A DNA stretch of 64,000 bases from Arthrobacter zhaoxinii. GTDB lineage: Bacteria; Actinomycetota; Actinomycetes; Actinomycetales; Micrococcaceae. Location of the stretch: the NCBI RefSeq assembly GCF_025244925.1, contig NZ_CP104275.1, forward strand, positions 992,001 through 1,056,000, read 5' to 3'. Of this stretch, positions 8,746 through 17,608 are shown piece by piece (position 1 is the stretch's first letter; each line of letters begins with the position of its first letter). The notes beneath the pieces were generated by a model. That model saw only the letters and a program-made list of their open reading frames with translations, was not told the DNA's origin and did not search any database. The position numbers were made by a program, and so were the translations under genes.

Positions 8746-9470
8746 TGCTTCGGCACGAGCTGCCCCCGGGGTCCCCTGAGGACAGTTCGCGGCAGCAGGA
8801 CGGCCAGGGGCCGGAGGACAACGGGGGAACCCGGCCGCCGCGTCGTCATCCTCCGGTGATTGATCTTTCCCAAGCGCCCGGGACAGGTGAATCATGGGGC
8901 CGGCCACGGGCAGTGGTGTACCTCTGGTCCGCCTGCGAACTGCTGTTCGTGTCGAACCCGTGGCAGATCAGTTCGCGCCTGCGCGTAGCGGTGCTCCGGG
9001 CGTTCGGTGCAGAGATCGCCGACGGCGTCATCTTCCGTCCGCAGACACGAGTGAAGTTCCCCTGGAAACTGCACATCGGAGAACGCAGCTGGATCGGCGA
9101 CGGCGTTTGGTTCCACAACCAGGACCACATATATGTGGGCGCTGACGTCGTGATTTCCCAGGAAACGTTCCTCACCACGGGCAGTCACCGCGTGCGCAGC
9201 GACATGGGACTGATTACCAGTCCCATCCGGATTGGTGACGGTGCCTGGATCACCTCCCGCTGCATCGTGCTCGGCGGCGCCAGGATCGGCGAATCCGCGG
9301 TTGTGCAGCCGATGACAACGGTCAAAGGTGTCGTGGGCGCCAACCGTGTGTTCGGAACGCCGCTGCCGCCGGTGGAACTGGGCGACCGGTTCGCTCCGGA
9401 GAAAGAGCCCCGCGAAGCTGATGTCCGGACAGCCGATGCCGATGAAGCCGAGCCTCGGGAGCGGGCATGA
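8745..9470 (+). CDS. WcaF-like acyltransferase (left-handed beta-helix family)
   Basis: 241-residue hexapeptide-repeat acyltransferase, likely O-acetylating a sugar of the polysaccharide using acetyl-CoA. Residues 80-210 show the repeating pattern of a left-handed beta helix (HIGERSWIGDGVWF, IRIGDGAWITSRCIVLGGARIG) and the motif PWQISSRLRVAVLRAFGA typical of WcaF/colanic acid acetyltransferases. The first 45 residues are polar and low complexity. The start overlaps the previous stop by one base, so it is co-translated with the glycosyltransferase. Last gene of the first forward exopolysaccharide transcription unit. Confidence 0.87.
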   Translation: MLRHELPPGSPEDSSRQQDGQGPEDNGGTRPPRRHPPVIDLSQAPGTGESWGRPRAVVYLWSACELLFVSNPWQISSRLRVAVLRAFGAEIADGVIFRPQTRVKFPWKLHIGERSWIGDGVWFHNQDHIYVGADVVISQETFLTTGSHRVRSDMGLITSPIRIGDGAWITSRCIVLGGARIGESAVVQPMTTVKGVVGANRVFGTPLPPVELGDRFAPEKEPREADVRTADADEAEPRERA

Positions 9471-9505
9471 ACGGGGCGGGGAGGAACGGCCGGGAGCATC
9501 CGTGC

Positions 9506-10273
9506 CTACGGAGCAGGCTCCTCAATGATGTCCTCGAGGAGAGGGAAGATCTTCGAGGCGAGGTAGGCATGGCCCTCATCCGTGGGATGGATCCCGTCCG
9601 CGCCGATCAGCCCGTCTTCGGAACCGGCAAACCAGCCCTCGGCAAGGGCATCAATGTAGACGACATTCCCATCGGACGCGGCCCGGGCCATCGCCTCATT
9701 GTTGGCGGAGATGAAGTCAGGAACGTCGGCGTCCACCCACACGGGTCCGACAACAACAACCTTCGCCTCGGGAGCAATGTTCTGGATGTCGGAGTAGAGC
9801 GACTGTGCAGCGTCGTACATCGTGGTGTCGTCCTGCCGGCCGTCGTTGCGGCTGCCGAAGACCAGCACCACATCAGCGGTGGGGCGCAGCCGGAGCGTGG
9901 CGGCCTCCCGGAAAACCAAGTCGGTGGTGCCGCGGGCCAGATAGCCGGATCCCGGCTGGGCAATCACATTCAGCTCGACGCGGGAGCCCTGGTCATAGAA
10001 GCGGGTGCCGACCACCTTGGTCCAGTTGGCGGCACCGTTGCCGCCCTCGGCGGAGCCGCCCACATAGGAGTCACCCAGGATATCGATCTGGGGAACCTTC
10101 TCCGCGGGTTGTGTCGTGCGGGCAGGGCCAGGAGCGCCGTTCGCCTCCTGCGACTGGGACATCGCGTAAAAAGTCAGCAACCCGGCGGCGATGACGAGGC
10201 CCATGAACCCAAGGATCTGGGGCCACCGGCGGATGGAATGTGAAGTTCGGCGATTATCGCGTCGAGTTGGCAT
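9506..10273 (-). CDS. membrane-anchored SGNH/GDSL hydrolase
   Basis: 255-residue extracytoplasmic esterase-like protein. After a basic N-terminus there is one membrane helix (about residues 18-40), then an SGNH domain: block I GDSYVGG (Ser nucleophile, about residue 67), a GSRNDGR segment (block III, Asn) and a C-terminal DGIHPTDEGH carrying the Asp-His pair. Such proteins de-esterify or acetylate surface glycans; here it could remove the group added by the WcaF-like enzyme upstream. It is transcribed against the operon and splits it into two. AGGA lies right against the ATG, a poor site, so the start is moderately certain. Confidence 0.8.
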   Translation of the reverse strand: MPTRRDNRRTSHSIRRWPQILGFMGLVIAAGLLTFYAMSQSQEANGAPGPARTTQPAEKVPQIDILGDSYVGGSAEGGNGAANWTKVVGTRFYDQGSRVELNVIAQPGSGYLARGTTDLVFREAATLRLRPTADVVLVFGSRNDGRQDDTTMYDAAQSLYSDIQNIAPEAKVVVVGPVWVDADVPDFISANNEAMARAASDGNVVYIDALAEGWFAGSEDGLIGADGIHPTDEGHAYLASKIFPLLEDIIEEPAP

Positions 10274-10353
10274 TCCTAAATATTAGCCGAGCGGCGTCTC
10301 CGGATAAATGCTTATCGCAAACAACATAATACTTATTTCAGGGGGGAAACTAC
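10274..10353. promoter_or_regulatory. AT-rich divergent promoter region
   Basis: The 80 bases between the SGNH hydrolase and the GT2 gene are strikingly AT-rich for this genome (AATATTAG, ACAACATAATACTTATTTC). TAATAC at about 10328 is a good -10 candidate for the forward operon. AGGGGGG stands 8 bases before the GTG start of the GT2 gene, an unusually strong ribosome site. Confidence 0.45.
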
Positions 10354-11196
10354 GTGAACAAAATACCTGTTACCGTGTTGATTCAAACCAAAAACGAGGA
10401 AAGGGGAATTGTTACCTGCCTAGCCGGTCTCAAAGAATTTGACGAGGTTATTGTTGTTGATTCCAACAGCACCGACCGCACCGCTGAGCTGGCCAAGGAA
10501 GCCGGCGCTTCGGTCATCAACTTCACATGGGACGGCAGATTCCCGCAGAAAAAGCAGTGGATGATCACACAGGTGGACACCCGGAACGAGTGGTTGCTCG
10601 TCATGGACGCAGATGAGTTTCCCACGCCGGAACTGGCCGCCGAACTCCGGTCCATAGCCGAAGACCCTGCCGAAGTCCGGGTGGCGTTTGACGTGCCGGT
10701 GGCCTATCACTTTGCGGGTGCGGAGCTGAAGCACGGACACCGCGTGGTGAAGCGGACTTTCCTCCGGCAGGGGATGAACTCCTACCCCAACATCGATCTG
10801 CTGCATTTTCCCGGTATCGGCGAACAGGAAGCGCACTACCAGCCGGAAGCGCACGGTCCCGTGGGAAGGACCACCGGCAAACTGGCCCACAATGACCTGG
10901 ATCCGGTCCGGACATGGTTTGACCGGCACAACCTCTATTCGGATTGGGAAGCCTCAATCCGCACCCATGCCGAAACCCGGGGCAGCGTCCGCGCGTCCAA
11001 GACCAGCCAGGGGCGCCGGTTCGATGCGCTCCCGCTGAAACCGCTGGTGTTCTTTCTTTACAGCTATGTGCTGCGCCGGGGGTTCCTGGACGGCAGGCCA
11101 GGGTTCGACTATGCGCTGGGCCTGTCCATGTACTACTGGCAGATTGGGCTGAAATCGCGGGAACTGCAGCGGGAGCAGACGGCGGACCATGGATAA
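10354..11196 (+). CDS. glycosyltransferase family 2 (WaaE-like)
   Basis: 280-residue GT-A glycosyltransferase. It opens with VTVLIQTKNEERGI, carries VDSNSTDRTAELA for nucleotide binding and the DxD-type motif MDADEF (about residue 87) for metal and donor phosphate. The C-terminal hydrophobic stretch (LVFFLYSYVLRRGFLDG) is characteristic of WaaE/KdtX-like transferases that sit on the membrane. GTG start with a strong AGGGGGG site. It overlaps the next gene by eight bases, placing it first in a five-gene coupled operon. Confidence 0.87.
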   Translation: MNKIPVTVLIQTKNEERGIVTCLAGLKEFDEVIVVDSNSTDRTAELAKEAGASVINFTWDGRFPQKKQWMITQVDTRNEWLLVMDADEFPTPELAAELRSIAEDPAEVRVAFDVPVAYHFAGAELKHGHRVVKRTFLRQGMNSYPNIDLLHFPGIGEQEAHYQPEAHGPVGRTTGKLAHNDLDPVRTWFDRHNLYSDWEASIRTHAETRGSVRASKTSQGRRFDALPLKPLVFFLYSYVLRRGFLDGRPGFDYALGLSMYYWQIGLKSRELQREQTADHG

Positions 11197-12412
11197 CACA
11201 GCAGATACTCAGCACCGCCGCCTCAGCATCCTGCAGGTCGGGGGACTGGCAGGCCCGGGTGCGGCCGCGGGAGGAGTCTGGGCGGTTGCCCGGACCCAGA
11301 GGGCAGCCCTGGCGGGACTTGGCGAAACCGTCGAACTGGTGGGCGGCTGGCTGGGCAGGGTACCGAAGACCGATAACACTGCGAACGGCGAGGACCCGGT
11401 GACGCTGTTCCGGGTTCGGCGGCCGTTCCCCGGCGCCCGCCTGCGCGGACTGGTGAGTCTGCGCCTTCCCCGTTACGTGGCGGCACGCGCCGCATCATCG
11501 GACGTGGTCCAGGTTCATTTGTGCCGCGATTTCATCACCACCGCGGCTACGGTGCTGCTGAGCCGGGGAAACACTCCGGTCATTGCACAGTCCCACGGGA
11601 TGCTGGTTCCCTCGCGCTCGCTGCCGGTGCGGATCTACGACACCGCCATCACGCGGTGGCTGGTCCGCATTCCGCGGCTCTGGCTGACGCTGACTGAGGA
11701 TGAGGAACGCGGCCTGCAACAACTGGGCGTCGATTCTGTGCGGATGCGCCGGGTGGTTAATGCAACGGTTGCCTCCGACCACATGTGGTCGGATCCCGAG
11801 CAGCAGGTGTTCCTGTTCGCTGCGCGGCTGGCTCCCCGGAAACAGCCCGCGGTGTTTGTCCAGGCGGCTCTGGAAGCGCTCGACCGTGGACTGGACGCGC
11901 ACTTTATCCTTGCCGGCCCTGACCAGGGGGAGGCCGCCCGGGTTCGGGCCATGATCGCCGCCTCGGCACATGCGGAACGATTCGAGGTGTCAGGGGAACT
12001 GACTCCGGCGCAGGTGCAGAGCGCCATGGCCGCCTGCACGGCGTATGTCCTGCCGGCCTTAAACGAGCCGTATCCCATGTCGGTAATCGAGGCAGCGGCT
12101 GCGGGAACACCGCTGATCGTGACTTCCGAATGCGGTCTTGCGGATGACCTCTATGAGGGTGATGCTGCAGTGCTGGCGGAGCCGACAGCAGATGCCTTCT
12201 GCCGGGCCATGCTGAATGTCGGCGCTGACCCGGACCGCCGGATTGAGCTGGGAGCAAACGCGCGCCGGGTGCATCAGCGGCTGTGGTCTGCTGAACGGCT
12301 GGCCGAGGAGCTCCGCAAACTCTGTTTGGAGGCTCTCGAAGAGACGGCCGGAAGTAGTTGGGAAACCATCAAGCCTGCCGAACCCGTCCAGCAGAACGGA
12401 GGCCGGCTATGA
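11189..12412 (+). CDS. glycosyltransferase, GT4 family
   Basis: 407-residue GT-B glycosyltransferase. The N-terminus (LSILQVGGLAGPGAAAGGVW) has a glycine-rich acceptor loop; the C-terminal half contains FLFAARLAPRKQP and ALNEPYPMSVIEAAAAGTPLIV, the E-x7-E motif that binds the sugar nucleotide. It overlaps both neighbours (eight bases upstream, ATGA downstream), so its dosage is coupled to the GT2 and the polymerase. Donor sugar unknown; GDP-fucose or UDP-glucuronate made by genes later in the window are possible substrates. Confidence 0.86.
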   Translation: MDNTADTQHRRLSILQVGGLAGPGAAAGGVWAVARTQRAALAGLGETVELVGGWLGRVPKTDNTANGEDPVTLFRVRRPFPGARLRGLVSLRLPRYVAARAASSDVVQVHLCRDFITTAATVLLSRGNTPVIAQSHGMLVPSRSLPVRIYDTAITRWLVRIPRLWLTLTEDEERGLQQLGVDSVRMRRVVNATVASDHMWSDPEQQVFLFAARLAPRKQPAVFVQAALEALDRGLDAHFILAGPDQGEAARVRAMIAASAHAERFEVSGELTPAQVQSAMAACTAYVLPALNEPYPMSVIEAAAAGTPLIVTSECGLADDLYEGDAAVLAEPTADAFCRAMLNVGADPDRRIELGANARRVHQRLWSAERLAEELRKLCLEALEETAGSSWETIKPAEPVQQNGGRL

Positions 12413-13866
12413 GGACCAATCAGCTAGGACGTCGGCCTGCCCCCGTTTCCGACGGCCCCGGGGCTGACACGCGTCCCGGCGTACGCACCGCCGTCGCGCT
12501 TGTGGCCTTTCTGCTTTTCGCCGTGGTCTTTCCGTTGGAGATCCGGGATGCCGGAGCCGTCTATTTCACCGACGCCGACTTCCTGATCCGCTATGCCGTG
12601 GCGCTCTATGCGGCCGTGAAGCTTGCACTGCTGCTGTGGCACAGCGACATACGCCCCATGGCAGCGGTGTTTTGGATTTTCGTCTACACCGGCATGGGAC
12701 TTGCACCGTTGGCGCAGCTGACCACCGGCCGTTCCACAGCCGTGGCCGTGCAGGTGGACGACGTTGCACTGACAACAACCAGCCTGCTCACACTGGTGGG
12801 ATGCGTCTGTTTTGACGCCGCCTACCACCTGAGGCTGCGCAAGCACGGACGCGAACCGCAGCTGCGGTTCCGGACGCTGCGCAGCATGGACGTGCTGCGC
12901 ATTTTCTCGGTAGCGGCAGTGGTGGCCGCACTGGTTTACGTCGTCCAGGCAGGCGGCCTGTCGGTCTTCTTCCTCAGCCGCCAGGAAGCAGGCCATGCGC
13001 TGGATGAAATCAGCCCTGACAGCGGGCATGCCCTGCGCGCCATCATTTCCTCTGCCGGGTCAGTCGGCTGCCTTACGGCGCTGATCTTCTACCTGCATGT
13101 CTGGCGCACCCGCGACCGCGCACTGGCTGCAGTGGACGGTCTCCTTATGGCGGCGCTTCTGGCGATGAACATTGTGGTCAACAATCCCGTATCGAATTCC
13201 CGTTACTGGACGCTCGCGGTGCTCTTTGGCCTGATGCTGCCCCTGATCCGCGGGCGGAAGAACTTGTTCAACGCTGCGGTGGTCGGGGGAGTCATAGCGT
13301 CCATCGTCATTTTTCCCTTGTCGGACATTACCCGCCGTGCGGGCGGACAGGGGACGCCGGTGAACCTCGACTCGGTCTGGATCGTTATTGCCACTAAGGA
13401 TTACGACCAGTTCACCATGCTCGCCAACACCTTGGCCTATACCGATAACAACGGCTTCTCTTGGGGCCTGCAAGCCCTGGGGCCGCTCCTGTTCTGGGTG
13501 CCGCGCGTCATCTGGGCCAATAAACCGCTGGACACCGGCGTTGAGGTGGGCCAATGGATGAACAGCGTCAACCTCAACCTTTCGGCACCGCTGTGGGCCG
13601 AAGCCTGGATCAACTTCGGGCTGCCGGGCCTGATCCTGGTGTTCGCCGCGCTGGGCATGCTGTCACGGCGCCTGGACTCGGGGTTCAGGGCAGAAATCCT
13701 GAGCAAGGGTGCGGTCGGATACCTGGGCATTTCCATTCTCGCCGGGTACCTGTTCATTCTCCTGCGCGGGTCGCTGCTGCAGTCCATGGGCCGGCTCATG
13801 ATCCTGGTACTTTCGGTCGCGATCCTGACCGCCGTCACAAACCGCCGAGAAAGGCTCCAGCCATGA
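12409..13866 (+). CDS. O-antigen/exopolysaccharide polymerase-like membrane protein (Wzy-like)
   Basis: 485-residue integral membrane protein with about 10-12 hydrophobic helices and a large extracellular loop near residues 330-390, the layout of Wzy polymerases that join lipid-linked repeat units on the outer face. A conserved-looking patch near the C-terminus (APLWAEAWINFGLPGLILVF) resembles O-antigen polymerases. The ATG at 12409 was preferred over an upstream in-frame ATG because GGAGG lies 6 bases before it and it forms an ATGA overlap. Sequence similarity within this family is always low, so the call rests on topology and context. Confidence 0.75.
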   Translation: MRTNQLGRRPAPVSDGPGADTRPGVRTAVALVAFLLFAVVFPLEIRDAGAVYFTDADFLIRYAVALYAAVKLALLLWHSDIRPMAAVFWIFVYTGMGLAPLAQLTTGRSTAVAVQVDDVALTTTSLLTLVGCVCFDAAYHLRLRKHGREPQLRFRTLRSMDVLRIFSVAAVVAALVYVVQAGGLSVFFLSRQEAGHALDEISPDSGHALRAIISSAGSVGCLTALIFYLHVWRTRDRALAAVDGLLMAALLAMNIVVNNPVSNSRYWTLAVLFGLMLPLIRGRKNLFNAAVVGGVIASIVIFPLSDITRRAGGQGTPVNLDSVWIVIATKDYDQFTMLANTLAYTDNNGFSWGLQALGPLLFWVPRVIWANKPLDTGVEVGQWMNSVNLNLSAPLWAEAWINFGLPGLILVFAALGMLSRRLDSGFRAEILSKGAVGYLGISILAGYLFILLRGSLLQSMGRLMILVLSVAILTAVTNRRERLQP

Positions 13867-14723
13867 GTCAAACCCTCCCGCAGACTCGGGCCACCTTTCG
13901 TGAGTCGTTCAACCAGCTGAAGCAGGCACAGAAAACCCGCAAGGGAGCCCCGCTGTACCTGCTGTACGTCAACCGACCGGCGGGCCGGGCCGTGGCAGCG
14001 GCCCTAAGGCACACGAGGCTGACGCCCAACCATGTCACCCTGGCCGGTGCGGTGTGTACCTACGGCTCGCTGGTTTGGCTAGCCTTCGGAGCCGCGGCCA
14101 ACCTATCGTCGGCACTGGTGGGAGCGCTGCTGGTGGTGGGATACATCCTTGATTCGGCCGACGGACAGCTGGCGCGTCTGCAGGGCACCAGTTCCGCCTT
14201 CGGCGAGTGGCTCGACCATGCACTGGACAACGGCCGGATTACGGTCATGCACGTGGCTGCCTTTTGCTTCCTCGCGCGCACCACCGACTACGACCACATT
14301 CAGCTGGCCGCCGTGTGTGGACTGTTTTTGCTCTCCAGCTCCTGCATTTTCTTCGGCGGTGCCCTGCTGGATCAGCTGCGCAAGAATCCCCGTGCGCCGA
14401 GGGGTGCTGATGCACGGCCTTCGGGGACCGCCGCTGCACCGTCGATGCCTGCTGCCGCGTTTGCCGCAGCCGCAGGCGGGGACACGAACCGGGACTCTGG
14501 CCGGGCGGAAAACCGCCGCGCAAACCGGGCTGACAACCGCCGGATGCTGATGCGGTCAGCTGTAACCCTGCCGGTGGATTACGGCATGACCTGCCTGGCG
14601 TTTCTGCTGCTGCCCTGGCCCCGGGTGTTCCTGGCGGCCTATCTGGTGCTGGCGGCAGCACACGTGCTGATGGCCGCGGCGTTCCTGCCGAAATGGCGTT
14701 CCGAGCTCCTGGCGCTGGGTTAG
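13863..14723 (+). CDS. CDP-alcohol phosphatidyltransferase family protein
   Basis: 286-residue membrane enzyme with the complete CDP-alcohol phosphotransferase signature D-x2-DG-x2-AR-x8-G-x3-D-x3-D at residues 97-122 (D97, D100, G101, A104, R105, G114, D118, D122). These residues bind two metals and the CDP moiety while a phospho-alcohol is transferred. Several membrane helices follow, interrupted by a polar Ala/Arg-rich insert at about residues 180-230. ATGA overlap with the polymerase and a GAAAGG site fix the start. Its place between polymerase and flippase suggests it acts on the glycan repeat unit or its lipid carrier rather than on bulk phospholipid. Confidence 0.85.
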   Translation: MSQTLPQTRATFRESFNQLKQAQKTRKGAPLYLLYVNRPAGRAVAAALRHTRLTPNHVTLAGAVCTYGSLVWLAFGAAANLSSALVGALLVVGYILDSADGQLARLQGTSSAFGEWLDHALDNGRITVMHVAAFCFLARTTDYDHIQLAAVCGLFLLSSSCIFFGGALLDQLRKNPRAPRGADARPSGTAAAPSMPAAAFAAAAGGDTNRDSGRAENRRANRADNRRMLMRSAVTLPVDYGMTCLAFLLLPWPRVFLAAYLVLAAAHVLMAAAFLPKWRSELLALG

Positions 14724-15959
14724 GTGGGGGGATTCCGCCGGCTGGTCACCTTCGCGGACCAGGGCGTTTCCAGTGTTTCCAATTTTGTGGCGGTGGCGGT
14801 GGCAGCCAATGTGGCAGGTGCCTCCGAGTTTGGCCAGTTTTCACTGGCCTATGCCGGCCTGCTGTTGTTTCTGGGGGGCCAGCGGGCCCTGGTGGGGGAG
14901 ACCCTGCTGGTGCGGTATTCCCAAACCGGCAAACTGACCCGGGATGTTGCCTCGGCCAGCCTGGGGGCCACCCTGCTGGTGGCGTTGCCTGCCGTCATGC
15001 TCCTGCTGGCCGGGGCGGTCCTCTCCGGTGCAGAGAACTCCCTCGTATGGCTGGTGATGGCGGCGGCGTCGCCGTTTGTGCTGCTGCAGGACAGCATCCG
15101 ATACCTGTTCATCTGCCAGGGGCGGCCGGCGCTGGCACTCCTGATCGACGGACTCTGGGCGGGAGGGTCCATCAGTGCGATGCTGTTGGCTGCTCAGTCC
15201 GGCAGCGCGCTGTGGGTAGTCCTGGCGTGGTGGGGTGCAGGTGCTGCCGCCGCGCTCGCGGCCGGTCTCATCATTGCCCGCAGCGTCCCGGCTGTTCCTG
15301 CCGGCGTCCGCTGGCTGCTGCTCAACAGGGACTTTGCTTTCCGCTACCTTGCTGAATTTGCAGCGCTCAATGCCTCCACGTTTGGTGTGCTGTATTTTCT
15401 CGTGTTTCCGCTGGGTGCGGCGGGGGTGGGGGCGCTTAGGGCAGCGCAACTGCTCTTTTCTCCCTTGAACACGGTGTTCAGTGCGATCAAGACAGCCGTT
15501 ATTCCCGAGCTGGTCCGGACTCGGGGAACCGGTGCGTTCCGCAGCAGGCTGCTCGAGACCTTCGTTCTTGTACTAGTCCTGTGTGTGGGGTGGGGCGCGG
15601 CCGTTCTGATGCTGCCGGCATCCGCCGGCGAGTTTGTGCTGGGGGAGACCTGGCACAATGCCTCAGAGCTGCGCTGGCCGTACGCGGTTCAGTACCTGGC
15701 CATGGTCCCGTATACGGTTCTTCTCGCTTACTTCCGGGCCGTCCAGGTCAACCGGCTGTCCACGCTGATGCGCGGGGTTCTGGCTGTCCTGACTCTTGTC
15801 CTGCCGCTGGCCCTGGCCCTGGGCGGATCTGCCGCCGCCTCGGCGTGGGGCTTCACCGGTGCGGTCGCTATTGCTGCGGTATGCGGGCTGGTTGCGGTAC
15901 GCGTGGCCCGAGTCCGTTCCGCGCGGCCTGCGGCGGGCGCTCTCGAACCTGTGGATTAG
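14724..15959 (+). CDS. Wzx-like polysaccharide flippase
   Basis: 411-residue polytopic membrane protein with about 12 helices and few polar loops; the N-terminus (FADQGVSSVSNFVAVAVAANVAGASEFG in outline) is typical of MOP/Wzx-type lipid-linked oligosaccharide flippases. The GTG start follows the previous stop codon with no gap, so translation probably continues by re-initiation. It ends the five-gene operon and is followed 11 bases later by a strong terminator. It would move the finished repeat unit across the membrane for the Wzy-like protein. Confidence 0.8.
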   Translation: MGGFRRLVTFADQGVSSVSNFVAVAVAANVAGASEFGQFSLAYAGLLLFLGGQRALVGETLLVRYSQTGKLTRDVASASLGATLLVALPAVMLLLAGAVLSGAENSLVWLVMAAASPFVLLQDSIRYLFICQGRPALALLIDGLWAGGSISAMLLAAQSGSALWVVLAWWGAGAAAALAAGLIIARSVPAVPAGVRWLLLNRDFAFRYLAEFAALNASTFGVLYFLVFPLGAAGVGALRAAQLLFSPLNTVFSAIKTAVIPELVRTRGTGAFRSRLLETFVLVLVLCVGWGAAVLMLPASAGEFVLGETWHNASELRWPYAVQYLAMVPYTVLLAYFRAVQVNRLSTLMRGVLAVLTLVLPLALALGGSAAASAWGFTGAVAIAAVCGLVAVRVARVRSARPAAGALEPVD

Positions 15960-15970
15960 CCGCGGACAGG

Positions 15971-16024
15971 AAAAGCCTTCCGGGTGGTGCGCTTCTGAAG
16001 CTGCACACCACCCGGAAGGCTTTT
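15971..16024. terminator. bidirectional intrinsic terminator
   Basis: A perfect 19-bp stem: AAAAGCCTTCCGGGTGGTG (15971-15989) pairs with CACCACCCGGAAGGCTTTT (16006-16024) around a 16-base loop. A-run and T-run on the two sides let it stop both the forward flippase operon and the reverse BY-kinase transcript. Confidence 0.93.
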
Positions 16025-16094
16025 GTTGTTCCCCGTTGTCCGGGACGGCTTCCAGAACGGACCCGACCCGTAGCGAGCCGGGTCCTTGCCCGGG

Positions 16095-17546
16095 TTATCC
16101 CTTGCTCAGTGCCCTGCTGTTCTGGCTGTCCCGGACAATCGCGGCTTCTGCTTCGGCCACGGGAGAGGCCGGACCGCCGTCGTTGTCGCGGATGACGGGC
16201 AGCGGCGTGACGCCGTAATCGGAGAGGTAGGCGGAGTTGGCATCCGGGCCGGACCGCGGAATGCGGTTGAGGACCGCTCCCACCACATTCGCGTTCACCA
16301 GGCTTAGCTGCTCCACAGCCTTGGAGAGGTTGTGCTGGCTGACCCGGGTTGCTCCCACGACCAGCAGGATGCCGTCGGTGTGGCGGGTGAGGATCGCGGT
16401 ATCGGCCACCGGCAGCACCGGCGGAGCATCCAGAATCACCGTGTCGTATTCGGCTTCGAGTTCTTTGACCAGTTTCTGCATGGCATCGGAGCCGAGCAGC
16501 TCGGTGGGATTCGGCGGCAGCGGTCCGGAAGTCAGCACCGACAGGCCGCCGGTGCCCCAGTGCTGGGTTGCCTCAGCCAGGCTGGTGCGCCCGATCAGCA
16601 CGGTGGTTAGGCCAACGCTGCCTTCCAAGCCGGTGGCACTGGACACCGAAGGAAGCCGCAGATCGGCGTCGACCAGGATTACCCGCTGCCCGCTTTGCGC
16701 GATGCTCAGGGCCAGGTTCAGGGCCACGGTACTCTTGCCCTCACCCGCCTGCGAAGACGTGATCACCAGCGACTTCATCTGCTGGCTGACGGCTGCAAAC
16801 TCCAGATTGGTCCGCAGTTGCCGGAAGGCCTCGGTTCCCGCGCCACCCAGGATGGTCGGGCGGCTGGTGTGCCGCGTGGATTCGGTAATCCCGCCGAGCA
16901 GCGGCAGGTCGGTGGACTTGCGCAGATCGGCCTCCGTGCGCACATGGCGGTCCAGGACATGGCGGAGGATCGCCACAACCAGCCCGAGGGCGAGGCCGTA
17001 CAACAGCCCCAACGCCAGGTTCAACGGTGTCTTGGGACTGGAAGCGGACGACGGCGGCTGGGCCGTGTCTACCGACGTGAGGCGCATGGGGGAGGGCAGT
17101 CCGTTGGTGGGCCGCTCCAGATCAGCAACTGAGGTGATCAGGCTGGCCACCACGCCGTTGGCGATATCCGCCGCACGCTGGGGTGAGGAATCCACCGCCT
17201 GGATCTCGATTAGGACGGTGTTGCGGGAGGTCCCTGCCTTGACCTTGGTGGCCAGCTCCTGGGGCGTCATGTCCAAATCAAGGTTCTCAATGACCGGGTT
17301 CAGGACCTGGGGCATGCTGACCAGCTCCACGTAGGACCCGACCCGGTTCAGGGAGAAGACGCTGCCCTGCTGGAGTTCGGCGGAGGTTTCAACATTCTGG
17401 GTGGAGACAAACAGGTTGCTAGTGGCGGTATAGGTTTTGGGCATCAGTACGGAAATAGCTCCGGCGCTGATCAACCCGATGAGTGCAAATGAGACTATGA
17501 GCATCCAATTGCGGCGAAGGATGAGTATTTGTTCGCGCATATCCAT
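16095..17546 (-). CDS. Wzz/BY-kinase: polysaccharide chain-length regulator fused to tyrosine autokinase
   Basis: 483-residue membrane protein that controls polysaccharide polymerisation by cycles of tyrosine phosphorylation. Residues 1-190 form the Wzz chain-length domain with two flanking membrane helices (near 15-35 and 175-195). Residues 230-470 are the BY-kinase: Walker A SSQAGEGKST, Walker A' VILVDADLR and Walker B TVILDAPP. The C-terminal tail has only two tyrosines (SAYLSDYG), fewer than the usual cluster. AAGGGG lies about 6 bases before the ATG. It is convergent with the flippase; the matching phosphatase is probably the LMW-PTP at 37.7-38.3 kb. Confidence 0.92.
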   Translation of the reverse strand: MDMREQILILRRNWMLIVSFALIGLISAGAISVLMPKTYTATSNLFVSTQNVETSAELQQGSVFSLNRVGSYVELVSMPQVLNPVIENLDLDMTPQELATKVKAGTSRNTVLIEIQAVDSSPQRAADIANGVVASLITSVADLERPTNGLPSPMRLTSVDTAQPPSSASSPKTPLNLALGLLYGLALGLVVAILRHVLDRHVRTEADLRKSTDLPLLGGITESTRHTSRPTILGGAGTEAFRQLRTNLEFAAVSQQMKSLVITSSQAGEGKSTVALNLALSIAQSGQRVILVDADLRLPSVSSATGLEGSVGLTTVLIGRTSLAEATQHWGTGGLSVLTSGPLPPNPTELLGSDAMQKLVKELEAEYDTVILDAPPVLPVADTAILTRHTDGILLVVGATRVSQHNLSKAVEQLSLVNANVVGAVLNRIPRSGPDANSAYLSDYGVTPLPVIRDNDGGPASPVAEAEAAIVRDSQNSRALSKG

Positions 17547-17608
17547 TGGTTACCCCTTCCCGTGGATAGGCAGATGATGGAAACAGAAAAAGAAGCTGCA
17601 GGTGGACG

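Noticed and set aside
13554..13862. Upstream extension of the CDP-alcohol phosphotransferase by 103 codons
   Set aside because: It overlaps the polymerase gene in another frame, is Pro/Arg/Gly-rich, and the ATGA overlap with ribosome site marks the true start at 13863.
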